Shown here one piece after another: positions 21,030 to 33,088 of a stretch of 64,000 nt of DNA. Location: NCBI GenBank assembly GCA_947683425.1, contig CANTUQ010000101.1:29163001-29227000 (forward strand), given 5' to 3'. Below the pieces are notes generated by a model that was not told the origin of the DNA, ran no database searches, and worked only from the letters and a program-made list of their open reading frames with translations. Source of the stretch: Excoecaria cochinchinensis. Its lineage: Eukaryota > Streptophyta > Magnoliopsida > Malpighiales > Euphorbiaceae. Both the position numbers and the translations under genes were made by a program. Each line of letters starts with the position of its first letter. Position 1 is the stretch's first letter.

Positions 21030-22588
21030 TGTTGGGTTTTTTAGGAAGGAAGAAGAGAAGAGAGCAAAAACAAATATTTGATTTTTTTTATTTCATTTAT
21101 CAAATTAAAACAACTATTGGCTTTAAATAAGCAAATACAATCAAATCCCAAACTAATTTAGATTTTTCTCCTTAAAATCCTACCATATAAAATCAAATAA
21201 AAACAAACTAAAAACTAATTCAAAATTATAATTTTACCAACTAATTAATTTTGAATTATTCTAACACCTTCCCTTAATTCAAAATTAAACAAAACAAAAT
21301 TCAAGATTTCATGGAGCACTTCTCTTCATACTTCTCAATTTTTGTGATGCACTTCTCATCACATATGTTTTTATTGATGCACCGTCTTATCAGCCTTCTT
21401 TTTTGTTGATGCATCCTCTCATCAACTTTCTTGGTGTACTTCTCACCAATTAATCAAAAAAGAGTTTCTTCTTCAGCCATATTTACCATATTTGCTTGTT
21501 CTTCATTTTTTATTCTGCAATCTTTCCGCAAATGCCCAAATCTCTTGCAATTAAAATATTGTGGCTTTCCCTTGTGCCAACAATCTTCTTCTTTATGGTC
21601 AGATTTCTTGCAATGGCTACACTGAGGAATTTTTCCCGATCTCTTTGAAACTTTCGCAATATAAGCTCCTTCAACTATTAGTTCATCAACTTCAATATTT
21701 CTCATAGCTTTTCTTTGTTCCTGTGCCTACAAAGTATTAATCAATTATGTTAATGTTAATTCACAAATTTCTTTTGAATCTTCAAGAGATGAAAGTTTTG
21801 CCTCAAATCTTTCAGGCAAGCTTATAAACATATTCTCCATGATCTTGCTATCTGGTAGGTCTTCTCCCAATAGTCGAATTTTGTTCACCACCGTCATCAA
21901 TCGATCGGAATATTCTTGTATGGTCGCTTTTTCTTTCATACTTAAAGTCCCAAAATTTCTTTTGAGATTTAAGATTTACATATTTCTTGTTCTTTCATTG
22001 CCTTGATATAATTCTTTCAATAAATCCCAAGCTTCCTTTGCAGTGTCACAAGTCATAATTCTTGTGAAAACACTTTCAAAGATTGCTGAATAGATTATAG
22101 ATAAAGCTCTTGGAGCTTTTGCTTATTCTTCTTCATGAGCCCTTATCTGATTAAGGGTTGGATTATTTCCTAGAGATGACAATTCTCTTTCCCCTTCAAC
22201 CCATTGCCATAAGCCAAGACCTTTTAGATGAGCTTTCATCTTGATAGCCCACACTTGATAGTTTTCACTATTAAAAATTGGAGGTGAGGGGATTGAAGTA
22301 TTAGTGGTGGGCATAATTATAGGTCTCTCTAAGATCTAAAGCTCTGATACTATGTTGGGTTTTTTAGGAAGGAAGAAGAGAAGAGAGCAAAAATAAATAT
22401 TGGATCTTTTTATTTCATATATCAAATTGAAATAACTGTTGGCTTTAAAAAAGCAAATACAATCAAATCCCAAACTAATTCAGATTTTTCTCCTTAAAAT
22501 CCTACCATATAAAATCAAATAAAAACAAACTAAAAACTAATTCAAAATTATAATTTTACCAACTAATTAATTTTGAATTATTCTAACA
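21030..22588 (-). mobile_element. Gag-only LTR retrotransposon, element 2
   Basis: LTRs 21030-21266 and 22353-22588 (237 and 236 bp, TGTTGG...TAACA), nearly identical. The primer-binding site on the minus strand, TAGTATCAGAGC (22352-22341), has one mismatch to the usual motif. The internal region codes only for a broken gag. TSD CGAGT (21025-21029) versus AGAGT (22589-22593), one mismatch. The LTR ends and gag type are related to TR-GAG-1, but the LTRs differ in sequence and length. Confidence 0.9.
21454..22314 (-). pseudogene. Gag of the TR-GAG-2 element, frameshifted
   Basis: Three pieces on the minus strand. 22123-22314 has PPIFNSENYQVWAIKMKAHL. 21745-21939 has the UBN2 motif SLPERFEAKLSSLEDS. 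21454-21705 has zinc knuckles CSHCKKSDHKEEDC and FNCKRFGHLRKDC, the second keeping only part of its Cys set. Stops and frameshifts separate the pieces, so unlike TR-GAG-1 this Gag is dead. Confidence 0.87.
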
Positions 22589-23255
22589 AGAGTTAGACCT
22601 GTCAAGGAACAACTTATCAGGAAATATACCAAGAGAGCTGGAGGACCTCATTTTTTTGCAGTATCTTAATCTCTCTTTCAACAACCTTAATGGTGAAGTA
22701 CCAAAGAAAGGAGTGTTCAACAATTTAACTGCATTTTTGGTTGATGGAAATAATTATCTTTGTGGTGGTATCCCAGAACTACAACTGTCACCGCGTCCTC
22801 TTAGAAAAACATAGAATCTCTGCCAAAGGCCAAGCCATTATCCTTGTAGTAGTCGTTAGTCCAATTATGCTCTTTTCTTTAATGTAATAACATCCTTGTA
22901 TTTTCTTAATCAGCAAAAATCAAGAAAGAATCCACCTTCGACGTCTTTTTGTGTAGATAGATTTCCTTAAATTTCATAGAAGGAATTATTGCAAGCAACT
23001 AAGGGTTTCTTTTCCAATAATATCATTGGAGAAGGTAGTTTTGGCTTAGTCTGTAAAGGAAGTCTTGATTTCCAAAGAGAAAGTTTAGTTGCTGTGAAGG
23101 TACTCAAACTTCAATAACATGGAGCTTCCAAGAGTTTTCTTGCTGAATGCAAAGCAATGCGGAGCATCAGGCACAGAAATCTGGTAAAGATCCTAACATA
23201 TTGCTCCAGCATTTATTTCAAAGACAATGATTTCATGGAAAATGGGAGTTTGGAA

Positions 23256-23509
23256 TGTTAAAGAACAATGATTCATAACTGATTTGAAGTGGTCTTCAGT
23301 AGCGTATTTTTCCTTAAATCTCGTGTAATTTGTTAGTCAAATAAGGCCTGATTTTGTGCCACTAATATCTTTATTCAGTTGAGTATTTTTAGTTGTTTCC
23401 AGTACTTTGTAAGCCTTTAAATAGGCATTTTGCTGATTGAATAAAACAGAGGAGAAAACACTTGCAAATTTATCTTGTATTAAATTATTTTCTCGCTTTG
23501 TACCCAATA
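23256..23509 (+). repeat. Copia-B 5' LTR
   Basis: Starts TGTTAAAGAAC; the last base has changed (CAATA instead of CAACA). TATA-like TTTAAATAGGC lies near 23414-23424. Confidence 0.92.
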
Positions 23510-23571
23510 TTTGTGGTATCAGAGCATTGTTCAGATTTATCTGGACCTGTGAGTGATCAATTTAACACCTT

Positions 23572-25760
23572 GTGAGTTTTTTTTTTTTTAAAATGGTTGT
23601 TAATGGAAATTCAGTAAGCATTTCTCAACTTGCTATTCCTATCTTCAAAGGAGAGTGTTATGATTTTTGGAGTATTAAAATGATAACTTTATTCAAGTCT
23701 CAAGATCTCTGGGACTTGGTAGAGAATGGATACGCAGATCCTGATGAAGAAAATTGGTTAAAGGAAAATAAGAAGAATGATTCTAAGGCATTATTCTTCA
23801 TCCAGCAAGCTCTTCATGAGACCATTTTTTCGAGAATTGCAGCGGCTACCACTTCAAAGCAGGCCTGGACAATACTGCAAACTGAGTTTTAGGGCTCATC
23901 AAAGGTGAAGGAGGTAAAACTTCAAGCTCTACGGGTAGAGTTTGAAGGGCTATTCATGAAAAATAATGAATCAGTCCAAGATTTTCTGACTAGAGTTACA
24001 ACAATTATCAATCCAAAGAAGTCATATGGTGAGAAAATTAGTGATCAAATTATTATCAAGAAAATTTTGAGGAGTTTACCTCCCAAGTTTGATCATGTAG
24101 TTACTGCAATTGAAGAATCCAAAGACCTGTCTAATTTTTCATTTGAAGAACTAATGGGTTATTTGCAATCTCATGAGCCAAGAATAAACAGGTCTCTTTA
24201 GAAGTGTGAGGAAAAAGCTTTTCAAGTGAAAGGAGAATCATCCAATCACAGAGAATTCACTACTATAAGGGGACGTGGTAGAGGCAGCTTTCGTGGCAGA
24301 GGCCATGGTAGAAGCAGAGGACAAAGTGAACAAAGGCAGCAAGGGGATACAAAAATGGTGTTCAATGCTATCATTGTGGAAAGTATGGGCATATTAAGGC
24401 TAATTGCTGGTACAAAGATGAGCAAATGAATTTCGCAGAAGAAGAAGAACATGAAGAGAAAGCGGAAGAGGAAAGTAAGTTATTTATGGCTTTTTATGAT
24501 ACTGATGATGTGCAAAATGATGTCTGGTTTGTGGATAGTGGTTGTTCCAATCACATGACAGTCATGAGATCAATGTTCAAAGAACTTGATGAGAGCTACA
24601 AAATAAAAGTTAGACTTGGCGATAATAAGCAAGTTCAAGATGAAGGGAAAGGAACTGTAGTAATCAAGACCAATAATGGCAAAGTTAAACATCATTACAA
24701 TGTTCACTTTGTTCCTAGTTTAGCATTCAATTTGTTAAGTGTCGGGCAACTAATGGCCAGTGGGTATGCAGTATTATTTGATGATGGCGTATGTGTGATC
24801 AAAGAAAAACAGACAGGCCAAATTATGGTTAATGTTCATATGACTGGGAACAACATATTTCCACTTGAAATCTCAGATGTGGAAGATTATGCTCTGGTAG
24901 TGGATCAGAAGAATGAATCAAAATTATGGCATTTGTGATATGGACATCTCAACGAAAAAGGATTACAGTTGTTAACTCGCAAAGGTATGGTTCATGGACT
25001 ACCCAAAATTAATGCTTTTGATTTATGTGAAGGATGCATATATGGTAAACAAACAAGATGCCCATTTCATGTTGGGACGTCTTGGAGGGCTTCAAAATGT
25101 CATGAGTTGATGCATGCTGACCTCTGTGGGCCTATGAATACAAAATCATTTGGTGGAAGTCGATATTTTTTGCTATTTACTGATGACTATAGCCGGATGA
25201 GCTTGGTCTATTTTCTCAAATATAAATCAGAAACTTTTGAGAATTTCAAAAAATTTAAGGCGATGGTTGAAAAGCAAAGTGATACCACCATTAAAATCCT
25301 TCGAACTGACAAAGCAGGTGAGTTTTGTTCAAATGATTTTGATAACTTTTGTGAAGCTACTGGAATACACAGGGAATTGATGGCACCATATACACCTGAG
25401 TAAAACGGTGTAGCGGAGCCAAAAAATCGTATAGTTGTAGAGATGGCAAGGAGTTTACAAAAAGCAAAAGAGTTGCCGAACAATTTTTGGGCTGAAGCAA
25501 TTGCAACTGCTGTATACCTGCTGAATATATCACCTACCAAGGCTGTTCTAAATCGCACCCCATATGAAGCTTGGAGAGGTACAAAGCCATCAGTAAGCCA
25601 CTTAAAGGTTTTTGGTTCCCTTGCTTATGTTTTGGTATGGTCTCAAAACCGACATAAACTTAATGAAAAATCAGAAAAATGTATTTTTATTGGGTATTGC
25701 ACTCAATCTAAAGCATACCGGTTGTATAATCCACTTAGTGGTAAAGTGATCATTAGCAGG
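23572..25760 (+). pseudogene. Copia-B gag, protease and integrase
   Basis: Gag (23593-24429) has the DUF4219 motif FKGECYDFWSIKM and UBN2 (SLPPKFDHVVTAIEESKDLS), with in-frame stops at about 23890 and 24199 and an Arg/Gly-rich stretch (RGRGRGSFRGRGHG). The protease keeps the catalytic-type motif VDSGCSNHM. Integrase has CEGCIYGKQ, MHADLCGPMN, FTDDYSRM and the DKAGEF region, where Asp and Glu are retained. Stops interrupt at about 24937 and 25400. The frame ends at the Gypsy-A insertion after KVIISR and resumes at 38573. Confidence 0.9.
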
Positions 25761-26948
25761 TGTGACGCGCGCCGGAACCCGAAAACCCAGCAAGGGCCCT
25801 CAAAGTGAATCCGCCTTTGGGATTCGAGGTATGAAGGTTCGCGTCTTTTGATCATGGGCGCCATGAGACATCATCGGTATGTTTCTCCCAATAGAACATT
25901 GGGGAGAACAACCTAGCCTATTGACGCCTAAAGGCACCTTTGAGGTATTTGGAGTCGCCACCCAATTTGCGTGAAATTGGGAAAAGGTTTCTCACCTCTA
26001 TCGGTCTAAACCAAAGATATGGTGTCCGGGACTTCCCTCTTATTTATGCTTTGGTTAATTATAAATGGGTTTTTAACTTCTTAAAATTATATCTCTCATC
26101 TCACACGATCGATGCATTCAAATTAAATAGCGCATTGCAAGCATTCAAAAAGCGATAAAGGAAAGCAATAAAGAAAGCAGTAAAAGAAAGCGATAAATAA
26201 AAGCGATGAACACGCAAGCACGCAATTACAATAGAAATAGGGGCGGAATACAACCCCAATAAAAGGAAATTAAAAAAGTAAATGGGATGGAATACAATCC
26301 CCTAAAATAAATAAAGCTGCCCCAAAATTAATTACAAGAGCCCAAAAAAGGAATGAACTTGAATTTAAAACACTCACTCAAGATTAAAATAAAGAACATA
26401 CATAAATCGGGACATTATTTGAGGAACATTGGTTCCTTCGCACTTGTTCGAAATTTAAGAACATTGGTTCCTTCGCGTTTACTTAAAAAAGGTTCGAAGA
26501 GTCGTTTTGGTTGTTTGGAAGAAAATCGGGATGAGTGATCCCATTTTATTGAAAATTGACTCTTCGTTTTAATTGTGATAATTTTATTGTTGGCCTAAAA
26601 CAAGGGACATTGGTCCCACTTTTATTAATAAAAATTTCAATTTAATTATAGAAATATTTTTGTGATTTTTTATCGCACGCGTGCATAAATAAAATAATTA
26701 TTTACAAATAATCACAACATGAAGAGAGAGATTGGGAAGATCTCACCCAAATCGGAGTGTCCGTCCACGCGTCGCGACCCATCCGGGGAGTCGCGGGGCG
26801 CTCACATAGCCCGACTCAAATTAAAACTCATACAAAAATCAACACCAAAAAGAATATTAGTAACAACTCCAAAAATTGATCAAATGGAGACAATGTAATG
26901 ACAATAATAAAATCATAACAAATAATCATAGTATGGCGACAACAACAA

Positions 26949-26949
<1 letters not shown>

Positions 26950-27001
<52 letters not shown>

Positions 27002-27135
27002 ACTACATGGCAGCAACCTATAATAATAATAATAATCATAAATGTAAAAACAGAAAATAAATTATTAATAGTAATAATAATAATGATAATAATAATAATG
27101 AAAACAGAATATTAAATAAACACCAAATAAATAAC

Positions 27136-27166
<31 letters not shown>

Positions 27167-27222
27167 TAAATGGCAAAACGTTGAGACTAGCAAAAAGGGA
27201 AAAGCCAATAGTAGAGTAAAGG

Positions 27223-27253
<31 letters not shown>

Positions 27254-27303
27254 GATAATAGGATGGTAATAATGCAAATAATAATAATAATGAATGATAA
27301 ATA

Positions 27304-27339
<36 letters not shown>

Positions 27340-27340
27340 T
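26950..27340. repeat. (AAT)n microsatellite cluster in the Gypsy-A LTR
   Basis: Blocks of 8-17 AAT units at about 26950-26998, 27137-27165, 27223-27240 and 27310-27337. Lengths differ by a few units from the matching blocks at 36602-36650 and 36780-36990, which explains much of the LTR length difference. Confidence 0.95.
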
Positions 27341-28370
27341 GACAATAACTAATTAATGCACTAACTATGGAATGCCTAAATGATAGTAATAACAGTAAAT
27401 ACAAAAAAGAGACAGCAAATAAATAAGTATATAATGAACACTAATAATAATGATAATATTAATAATAATGATAATAATAATAATAAAAACAAACATATAG
27501 AGGCATGTTAACAATGATTGTAAAGACAGAATAGCCAAACTAAGAAAAATAATAATAATAAAAAAACAATACTAACCTAATACGTTAAACGAAACCAGCA
27601 ATCACAAAAATAAACATGAAGGAAAAAAGAATGGCATGCCCACAGTGACTAAATCAAAGAGAATATTAGGCAAATGACATAGTATTTAATGGTAAAAAAT
27701 GAGGAAGTATTTTACAATAATAAATAATATACAAACGAATAAATGAAATTGGCCCAAGAATGTTTACCCTCAGAATTTTTAGATCGGAAATAGGATGTCT
27801 CAATCCGTTCCCCTTGTCGATTTTTGATGATAATAATATTCGAAGCAAATGTAAAAATCTGTGTTTTAAACAAATTAATTTAAAGAATATTTTTGTGGGA
27901 TGAACAAGCCAAGAAAATTAATTTCTCTTGCTCAAATCAACCCAAGATCAAATATTTTGTAGTGGTAAAAAACCAAAATTTGAGAAGAAAACTTAAAGAT
28001 TTTTGAAAGATTTTTGAAGAAGAATTTTTAGAAGACAAAAAAATGCTCCCTGGAAAGTGAAAAATTAGAGAGAAAAAGTCTCAGGGATTTTTTTATGAAA
28101 AATTGCCGTCCCTTAAGAAATGAAATCAAGTTTCTATTTAATTTGCTGGGTTGTTCCAAAATATGAAAGCCAAAATGCCTCTTTCATTTTCCTTTCCGAA
28201 ATTTGCACAGGAAGGGAAAAAGAATCGGTCAAAACGGCGGTAAAACCGCTGAAAAAAAATAGAAAATGCAGATAAAAAGAATATGTCCGCGTGAAGGGGA
28301 TGACTGCGCGCAAGAGGCACGCGCGGTGGGGGGAAACCGCGTGCCTATGCGCGCATGGTGAGGGGAGGTC

Positions 28371-28489
28371 GCGCGGTGGCCAAGTGGCCACCACGCGGCC
28401 ACCTCCACCAATTAAGAAGGATGGTCGCGTGATGGCAAAGGCCATCACGCGACCCTGCAATAGTAAAGTGGCCATAATGGCCACTTTAC
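28371..28489. promoter_or_regulatory. Triple palindrome in Gypsy-A LTR U3
   Basis: Three adjacent palindromes: an imperfect one (28371-28398), a perfect 14-bp-arm one with a 4-bp loop (28423-28454, arm GGTCGCGTGATGGC), and a perfect 13-bp-arm one (28463-28489, arm GTAAAGTGGCCAT). They are repeated at 38031-38149. They lie upstream of a minus-strand TATA-like TTAAATAG (about 28133-28142), so they may be enhancer or protein-binding sites. This is inference. Confidence 0.5.
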
Positions 28490-29033
28490 CAAATCTTTAA
28501 ATAGTTTTAGTTTTTTTTTTTTTTAAATCATTTTTCTTTTTTTTCTTAAATCTTTTAATTTAATTCTTTATTTAATTAAACCAATTAACTAATTTAATAA
28601 CTAATTTCCCTTTTTTTTATTAAATCGATTACTTAATTTATTCAATTAAATTAAGAAAACTAATTTAATTCTCCTTTTGTAATTAAATTAATTAATTTAA
28701 TTCAATTAAATTAAATAACTAATTTAATTATTTGATAATATTATTTTTGGAATTAAAATTAATGATAATTTTTTTTATGATAAAAAAAAATAAGGGTCTC
28801 GACAAGGAAAACATCATTTTTGACACATTTGCCTGTGAGTCGGTATCATTTTCATCATCGGGTAATTCTGATCTTGGACCGCCTCGGGACCCGGTGTCTA
28901 CAGTTGCCCCCAATTTTGGGGAACTCTAGGACATAGGTGCCTAAGTGAGCCAAAATTCAGAAAAGAAGGGAAGAGACACGTACCTGAGGCGGTCGCTTTC
29001 CCAAACAAGGAGGGATTGTTGGTGCGTCATGCT

Positions 29034-30690
29034 TTCTGAGGTTGTGCTCCCTAGGAGGTCTTTGGCTGATCGGCGCCCCCTGAGAGGTCTTTGACTGGCT
29101 GGTGCCCCCTGAGAGGTCTTTATTTGATTGCCCCCTGAGAGGTCTTCGGTTCGCTGGCTGCTCCCTGAGAAGTTTTCGTTTGATCGCCCCCTGAGAGGTC
29201 TTCGGTTCGCTGCTCCCTGAGAAGTCTTCGGTTGATCACCCCCTGAGAGGTCTTCGGTTAGCTGCTCCCTGAGAAGTCTTCAGTTGATCGCCCCCTGAGA
29301 GGTCTTCGGTTAGCTGCTCCCTGAGAAGTCTTTGGTTGATTGCCCCCTGAGAGGTCTTTGACTACTGCTCCCTGAGAAGTCTTTCGTTGATGCTCCCTGA
29401 GAAGTCTTTGGTTGTTGCTCCCTGAGAAGTCTTTCGTTGATGCTCCCTGAGAAGTCTTCGGTTGATGCTCCCTGAGAAGTCTTTGGCTACTGCTCCCTGA
29501 GAAGTCTTCGGTTGATGCTCCCTGAGAAGTCTTTGGCTACTGCTCCCTGAGAAGTCTTCGGTTGATGCTCCCTGAGAAGTCTTTGGCTACTGCTCCCTGA
29601 GAAGTCTTTGGCTGATGCTCCCTGAGAAGTCTTTCGTTGACGCTCCCTGAGAAGTCTTTGGCTGCTGCTCCCTGAGAAGTCTTTGGCTGACGCTCCCTGA
29701 GAAGTCTTTGGCTGATGCTCCCTGAGAAGTCTTCGGTTGATCGCCCCCTGAGAGGTCTTCGGTTAGCTGTTCCCTGAGAAGTCTTCGGTTGATCGCCCCC
29801 TGAGAGGTCTTCGGCTAGCTGCTCCCTGAGAAGTCTTTGGTTGATCGCCCCCTGAGAGGTCTTCGGTTAGCTGCTCCCTGAGAAGTCTTCGGTTGATCGC
29901 CCCCTGAGAGGTCTTCAGTTAGCTGCTCCCTGAGAAGTCTTCGGTTGATCGCCCCCTGAGAGGTCTTCGGTTCGCTGCTCCCTGAGAAGTCTTCGGCTGA
30001 TGCTCCCTGAGAAGTCTTTGGTTGATCGCCCCCTGAGAGGTCTTCGGTTAGCTGCTCCCTGAGAAGTCTTCGGTTGATCGCCCCCTGAGAGGTCTTCGGT
30101 TGCTGCTCCCTGAGAAGTCTTTGGCTGACGCTCCCTGAGAAGTCTTTGGCTGATGCTCCTTGAGAAGTCTTTGGCTACTGCTCCCTGAGAAGTCTTTGGC
30201 TGATGCTCCCTGAGAAGTCTTTGGTTGATCGCCCCCTGAGAGGTCTTCGGTTAGCTGCTCCCTGAGAAGTCTTCGGTTGATCGCCCTCTGAGAGGTCTTC
30301 GGTTGCTGCTCTCTGAGAAGTCTTTGGCTGACGCTCCCTGAGAAGTCTTTGGCTGCTGCTCCCTGAGAAGTCTTTGGCTAGCTGATGCTCCCTGAGAAGT
30401 CTTTGGTTGCTGCTCCCTGAGAAGTCTTTGGCTGATGCTCCCTGAGAAGTCTTTGGCTGCTGCTCCCTGAGAAGTCTTTAGCTGACGCTCCCTGAGAAGT
30501 CTTTGGCTGACGCTCCCTGAGAAGTCTTGGGCTGCTGCTCCCTGAGAAGTCTTCGGCTGCTGCTCCCTGAGAAGTCTTTGGCTACTGCTCCCTGAGAAGT
30601 CTTTCGCTGATGCTCCCTGAGAAGTCTTTGGCTGACGCTCCCTGAGAAGTCTTTGGCTGCTGCTCCCTGAGAAGTCTTCGGTTGCTGACT
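29034..30690. repeat. Gypsy-A 3' UTR minisatellite (25-28 bp unit)
   Basis: About 65 tandem copies of the unit GCTCCCTGAGAAGTCTT plus a variable tail (TGGCTGAT, CGGTTGAT, TGGCTAC). A second unit type, CCCCCTGAGAGGTCTTCGG, alternates with it in blocks, so higher-order dimers are visible at 29140-29340 and 29720-30110. It lies just inside the polypurine tract. Long minus-strand open frames here (KDFSGSSSQRLLRE type) are by-products of the repeat. Confidence 0.95.
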
Positions 30691-31704
30691 CGGATTGAAT
30701 TGATGTTTTGATCGATATTGTCGCTTGCCCTTTTGTTGGCGTTGCCATTTGATTTTTCTTTCTGCAAGACTTAAAAAGCAAAACATGCAGGAAAAGTGGT
30801 GAGCATGCACGTGAGATGCATATGTATGCAGGAATGCAGGATAAGAATTTGTCTAAGTGGATTTTGGAGGCGACAGCTAATTTGGTCATAATTTGCAGTA
30901 GGATCGGTGCCCTCTGGAATTGCTTTTGAGTTTCATGCCTCTGGGGGATTATGAGGTTCTCTTCTGATACCTCTAGTCATTTTTTTTTGAAGGTAGTGCG
31001 TCTCTCGTGGATTTTCACACTAGCTTTTCTTAGCGGGAGATGCGTCCTTGTCGGATTTTCACATAACTCTGTGCCTTATTTTTTGCCTGGAATGGACCCA
31101 ACCCAATCCAGCGGCTTTTATTTATTTTATTTTTTTTGTAGGGCAGACTGCCTGTCGCCAGGTTTTCACCCTGCCCTTTGGCCTAACTTTTGCTTAGAGC
31201 GCCAGTCATGGTTTTCATCTCTAACGGCCTTTTTTTTTTTTTTTTTTTTGAGAGAGAAGTTGGAGTTGTTGCGAAAGATCTTTCAGGTATGATTGGCATG
31301 TGCTTATGTCTCAGATTTTGGTTGTATGAGCTTGGTTCTTTATTAGGAAGGTGCTGTAGGGTTGACTTCACAGTAGGTAGCAAGATGAGTTGGCTGAAGT
31401 GCCTGAGTGGCAGAGGGTAGATAGTAACAATGTGCTGGTTTTGTGCCGGACTCAGACAACTTTGAGTGTGCAAGATGCGCTGCCCTGGTTACACTCATAC
31501 ATCTTTGCATAAATGCATATATTTCAATCTGATTTCATAACACATGATCACTATTTGGCATTAACTCGAAAAATATGGGACATCATCTAATCTCGGGATA
31601 GATCTTGAGAGCATCAAACTCCTGTTATCAATCAGCCCTCGCGGGTTTTCTTGATTGAATATTTTCTCTCATTTTTCTTCTTTTTTTTTATTCTTTATTT
31701 AGCC
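30691..31704. other. Gypsy-A 3' noncoding region shared with Gypsy-B
   Basis: 30975-31130 and 31520-31700 match 58080-58230 and 58890-59050 of Gypsy-B. In Gypsy-B these flank the antisense ORF, which Gypsy-A lacks. A T20 run is at 31230-31250. Confidence 0.75.
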
Positions 31705-31745
31705 TTTGCCATGGACCCTCTTTCAGTCCATTAACGTCAGTTGAA
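31705..31745 (-). pseudogene. Remnant of gypsy integrase C-terminus in Gypsy-A
   Basis: The minus strand reads EMKEIQLTLMD, stop, KRVHG. It is alignable with the end of the Gypsy-B integrase (EFKEPINVDRLKRFHG) and equally placed relative to shared flanking sequence. It supports loss of pol by deletion. Confidence 0.6.
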
Positions 31746-33088
31746 TTTCTTTCATCTCTATTGGCCAGAGAGACCACTGCTTCCGGGAGTGGTTCCTCTT
31801 GATATCAAAGTATTGGTCTTAGCGCTTGTGCAGACTGGTTGAGTTGATGGGTTCCCTATTTGGGGTTTGAATGTGAAGTTTCATGCTTGGCTTTTATTGG
31901 TTTTGGCGGTTCAAACCTTGGGATGGCCTTTCAATGGCTGAGATAGGGTGACAAGTTGGGCTTGGATGATCTGGGGTACTTTTATCGATTTTGGTGGTTT
32001 AAGCTCCAAAATGGCTTTCAATGGCTGGGATTTGATGGATGGTTTGCGCATTAGCCTTTTAGGTCCTTTTCAGTAGCTAAGAAGAATGACGATGTGCAGG
32101 CATGTGTAAATCAACGGGATTTGAACAAAACTTGCCCCTAAATAGCATTCCCTTGCCCCCTGATCAATTCTCTCTTTTCTTTACACCCCAACTTTTCAAT
32201 TTTTTTTTTACAACCAATTTTTTTTTTTTTTTTACAACCCAATTTTTTTTTTTTTTTTACAACCCAAATTTTTTTTTTTTTGTTTTTACAACCCAAATTT
32301 TTTTTTTCCGCCCCAATTTTCTTTCTTTTAACAAGCTTTGCTCAAATCCTAACGTTTACATATACGTGCACTTTTCATCTTAACCATTGGGACCATTGTT
32401 GTTCAATCTGGTCGAGCATGTAAGTTTTAATAAGGAATTTGGCTACAAGGGTTCTGGATGGTTAAGGGTCAGTTATAATTGGTTTTGAGGGTGCACATTT
32501 CGAAGGGGTCGAGAGGAAAAAGGTCATATGGCTTGGCTCTGATGGGTTGTATATTTCTCGTGGTGGTTTTGAGTTTTATTTGTCCGACTTTTGATGTAAA
32601 TCTTAGAGCTTTATTTTATTTGGCCGCACCACATGTGACTCAGATGTTGCGGGTGCAAAGAAATGGCTTTCAAAATTCGGTTTGTCATCATGTTGGCTCG
32701 TGGAAGTAGTATTAATCTCAAGAATGTTCTTATCAATTTTCAGCATGTCATAGCAGATCCGGGCAAAGGCTTTTTTTTTTTATTATCTCTCAAGTTTTTA
32801 TCTCACTTCAGGAGTCATAACAGATGCTATTAAGATTTTAGTTGGATTCCCCAAAGTTTCGAGACTAGATGGAGTCGTATTAATTGGGTTAATATCAAAA
32901 TGAATAGATGCATCGTGATCATAGGAAATGAAATCATAGAAATATCGCACAAATAGACAGAAATTGTTCATCATATTACAGTAATCCAAATTGTCATAAA
33001 AAGTTCTGGAATTGAAGAGACATAAAGCATCTAAAAAAGAACATTTGCAGCTTTAGAGGAACATGCCACTCAGGTTGGTTAGGCCCGA
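31746..33088. other. Gypsy-A region between integrase remnant and gag
   Basis: No protein recognised. 32190-32310 has three or four copies of a poly-T plus ACAACCCAA unit. The pol genes expected here are absent. Confidence 0.6.

Larger units (their letters stand above)
20437..23255 (+). pseudogene. LRR-XII receptor-kinase pseudogene (LRR to kinase N-lobe)
   Basis: Degenerate paralog of the gene at 13468. 20437-21029 matches its middle and late LRRs, with frameshifts and internal stops. 22589-23255 matches the last LRR, the juxtamembrane region and the kinase N-lobe (EGSFGLV, AVKVLKLQ followed by a stop). The signal peptide and first LRRs are missing. Three insertions split it: the TR-GAG element at 21030-22588, Copia-B at 23256-40662, and the foldback at 40788. 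It resumes at 40663. Confidence 0.9.
25761..28902 (-). repeat. Gypsy-A 3' LTR (element sense)
   Basis: Very long LTR. It contains several (AAT)n blocks (26950-27500), and three successive palindromes at 28371-28398, 28423-28454 and 28463-28489 in its U3 part. AT-rich sequence occupies 28500-28800. No protein is supported inside: the short open frames come from AAT runs. Confidence 0.93.

Noticed and set aside
25940..26158. 72-codon frame repeated identically at 35593-35811, and a 61-codon frame at 26353 and 36006
   Set aside because: Duplicated only because both lie in the Gypsy-A LTRs; no domain, no homology recognised.
26828..27277. Open frames with poly-Leu, poly-Ile or poly-Tyr (also 36481-36930)
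   Set aside because: Translations of (AAT)n microsatellites in the Gypsy-A LTRs.
29034..30690. Regularly spaced short repeats resembling a CRISPR array
   Set aside because: Units are contiguous 25-28 bp minisatellite copies with no unique spacers, inside a plant gypsy element.
30251..30889. 212-codon minus-strand frame with KDFSGSSSQRLLRE repeats
   Set aside because: Arises from the minisatellite; the unit length is not a multiple of three and no start context or domain is present.
32102..32383. 93-codon Phe-rich frame
   Set aside because: Product of poly-T blocks at 32190-32310.
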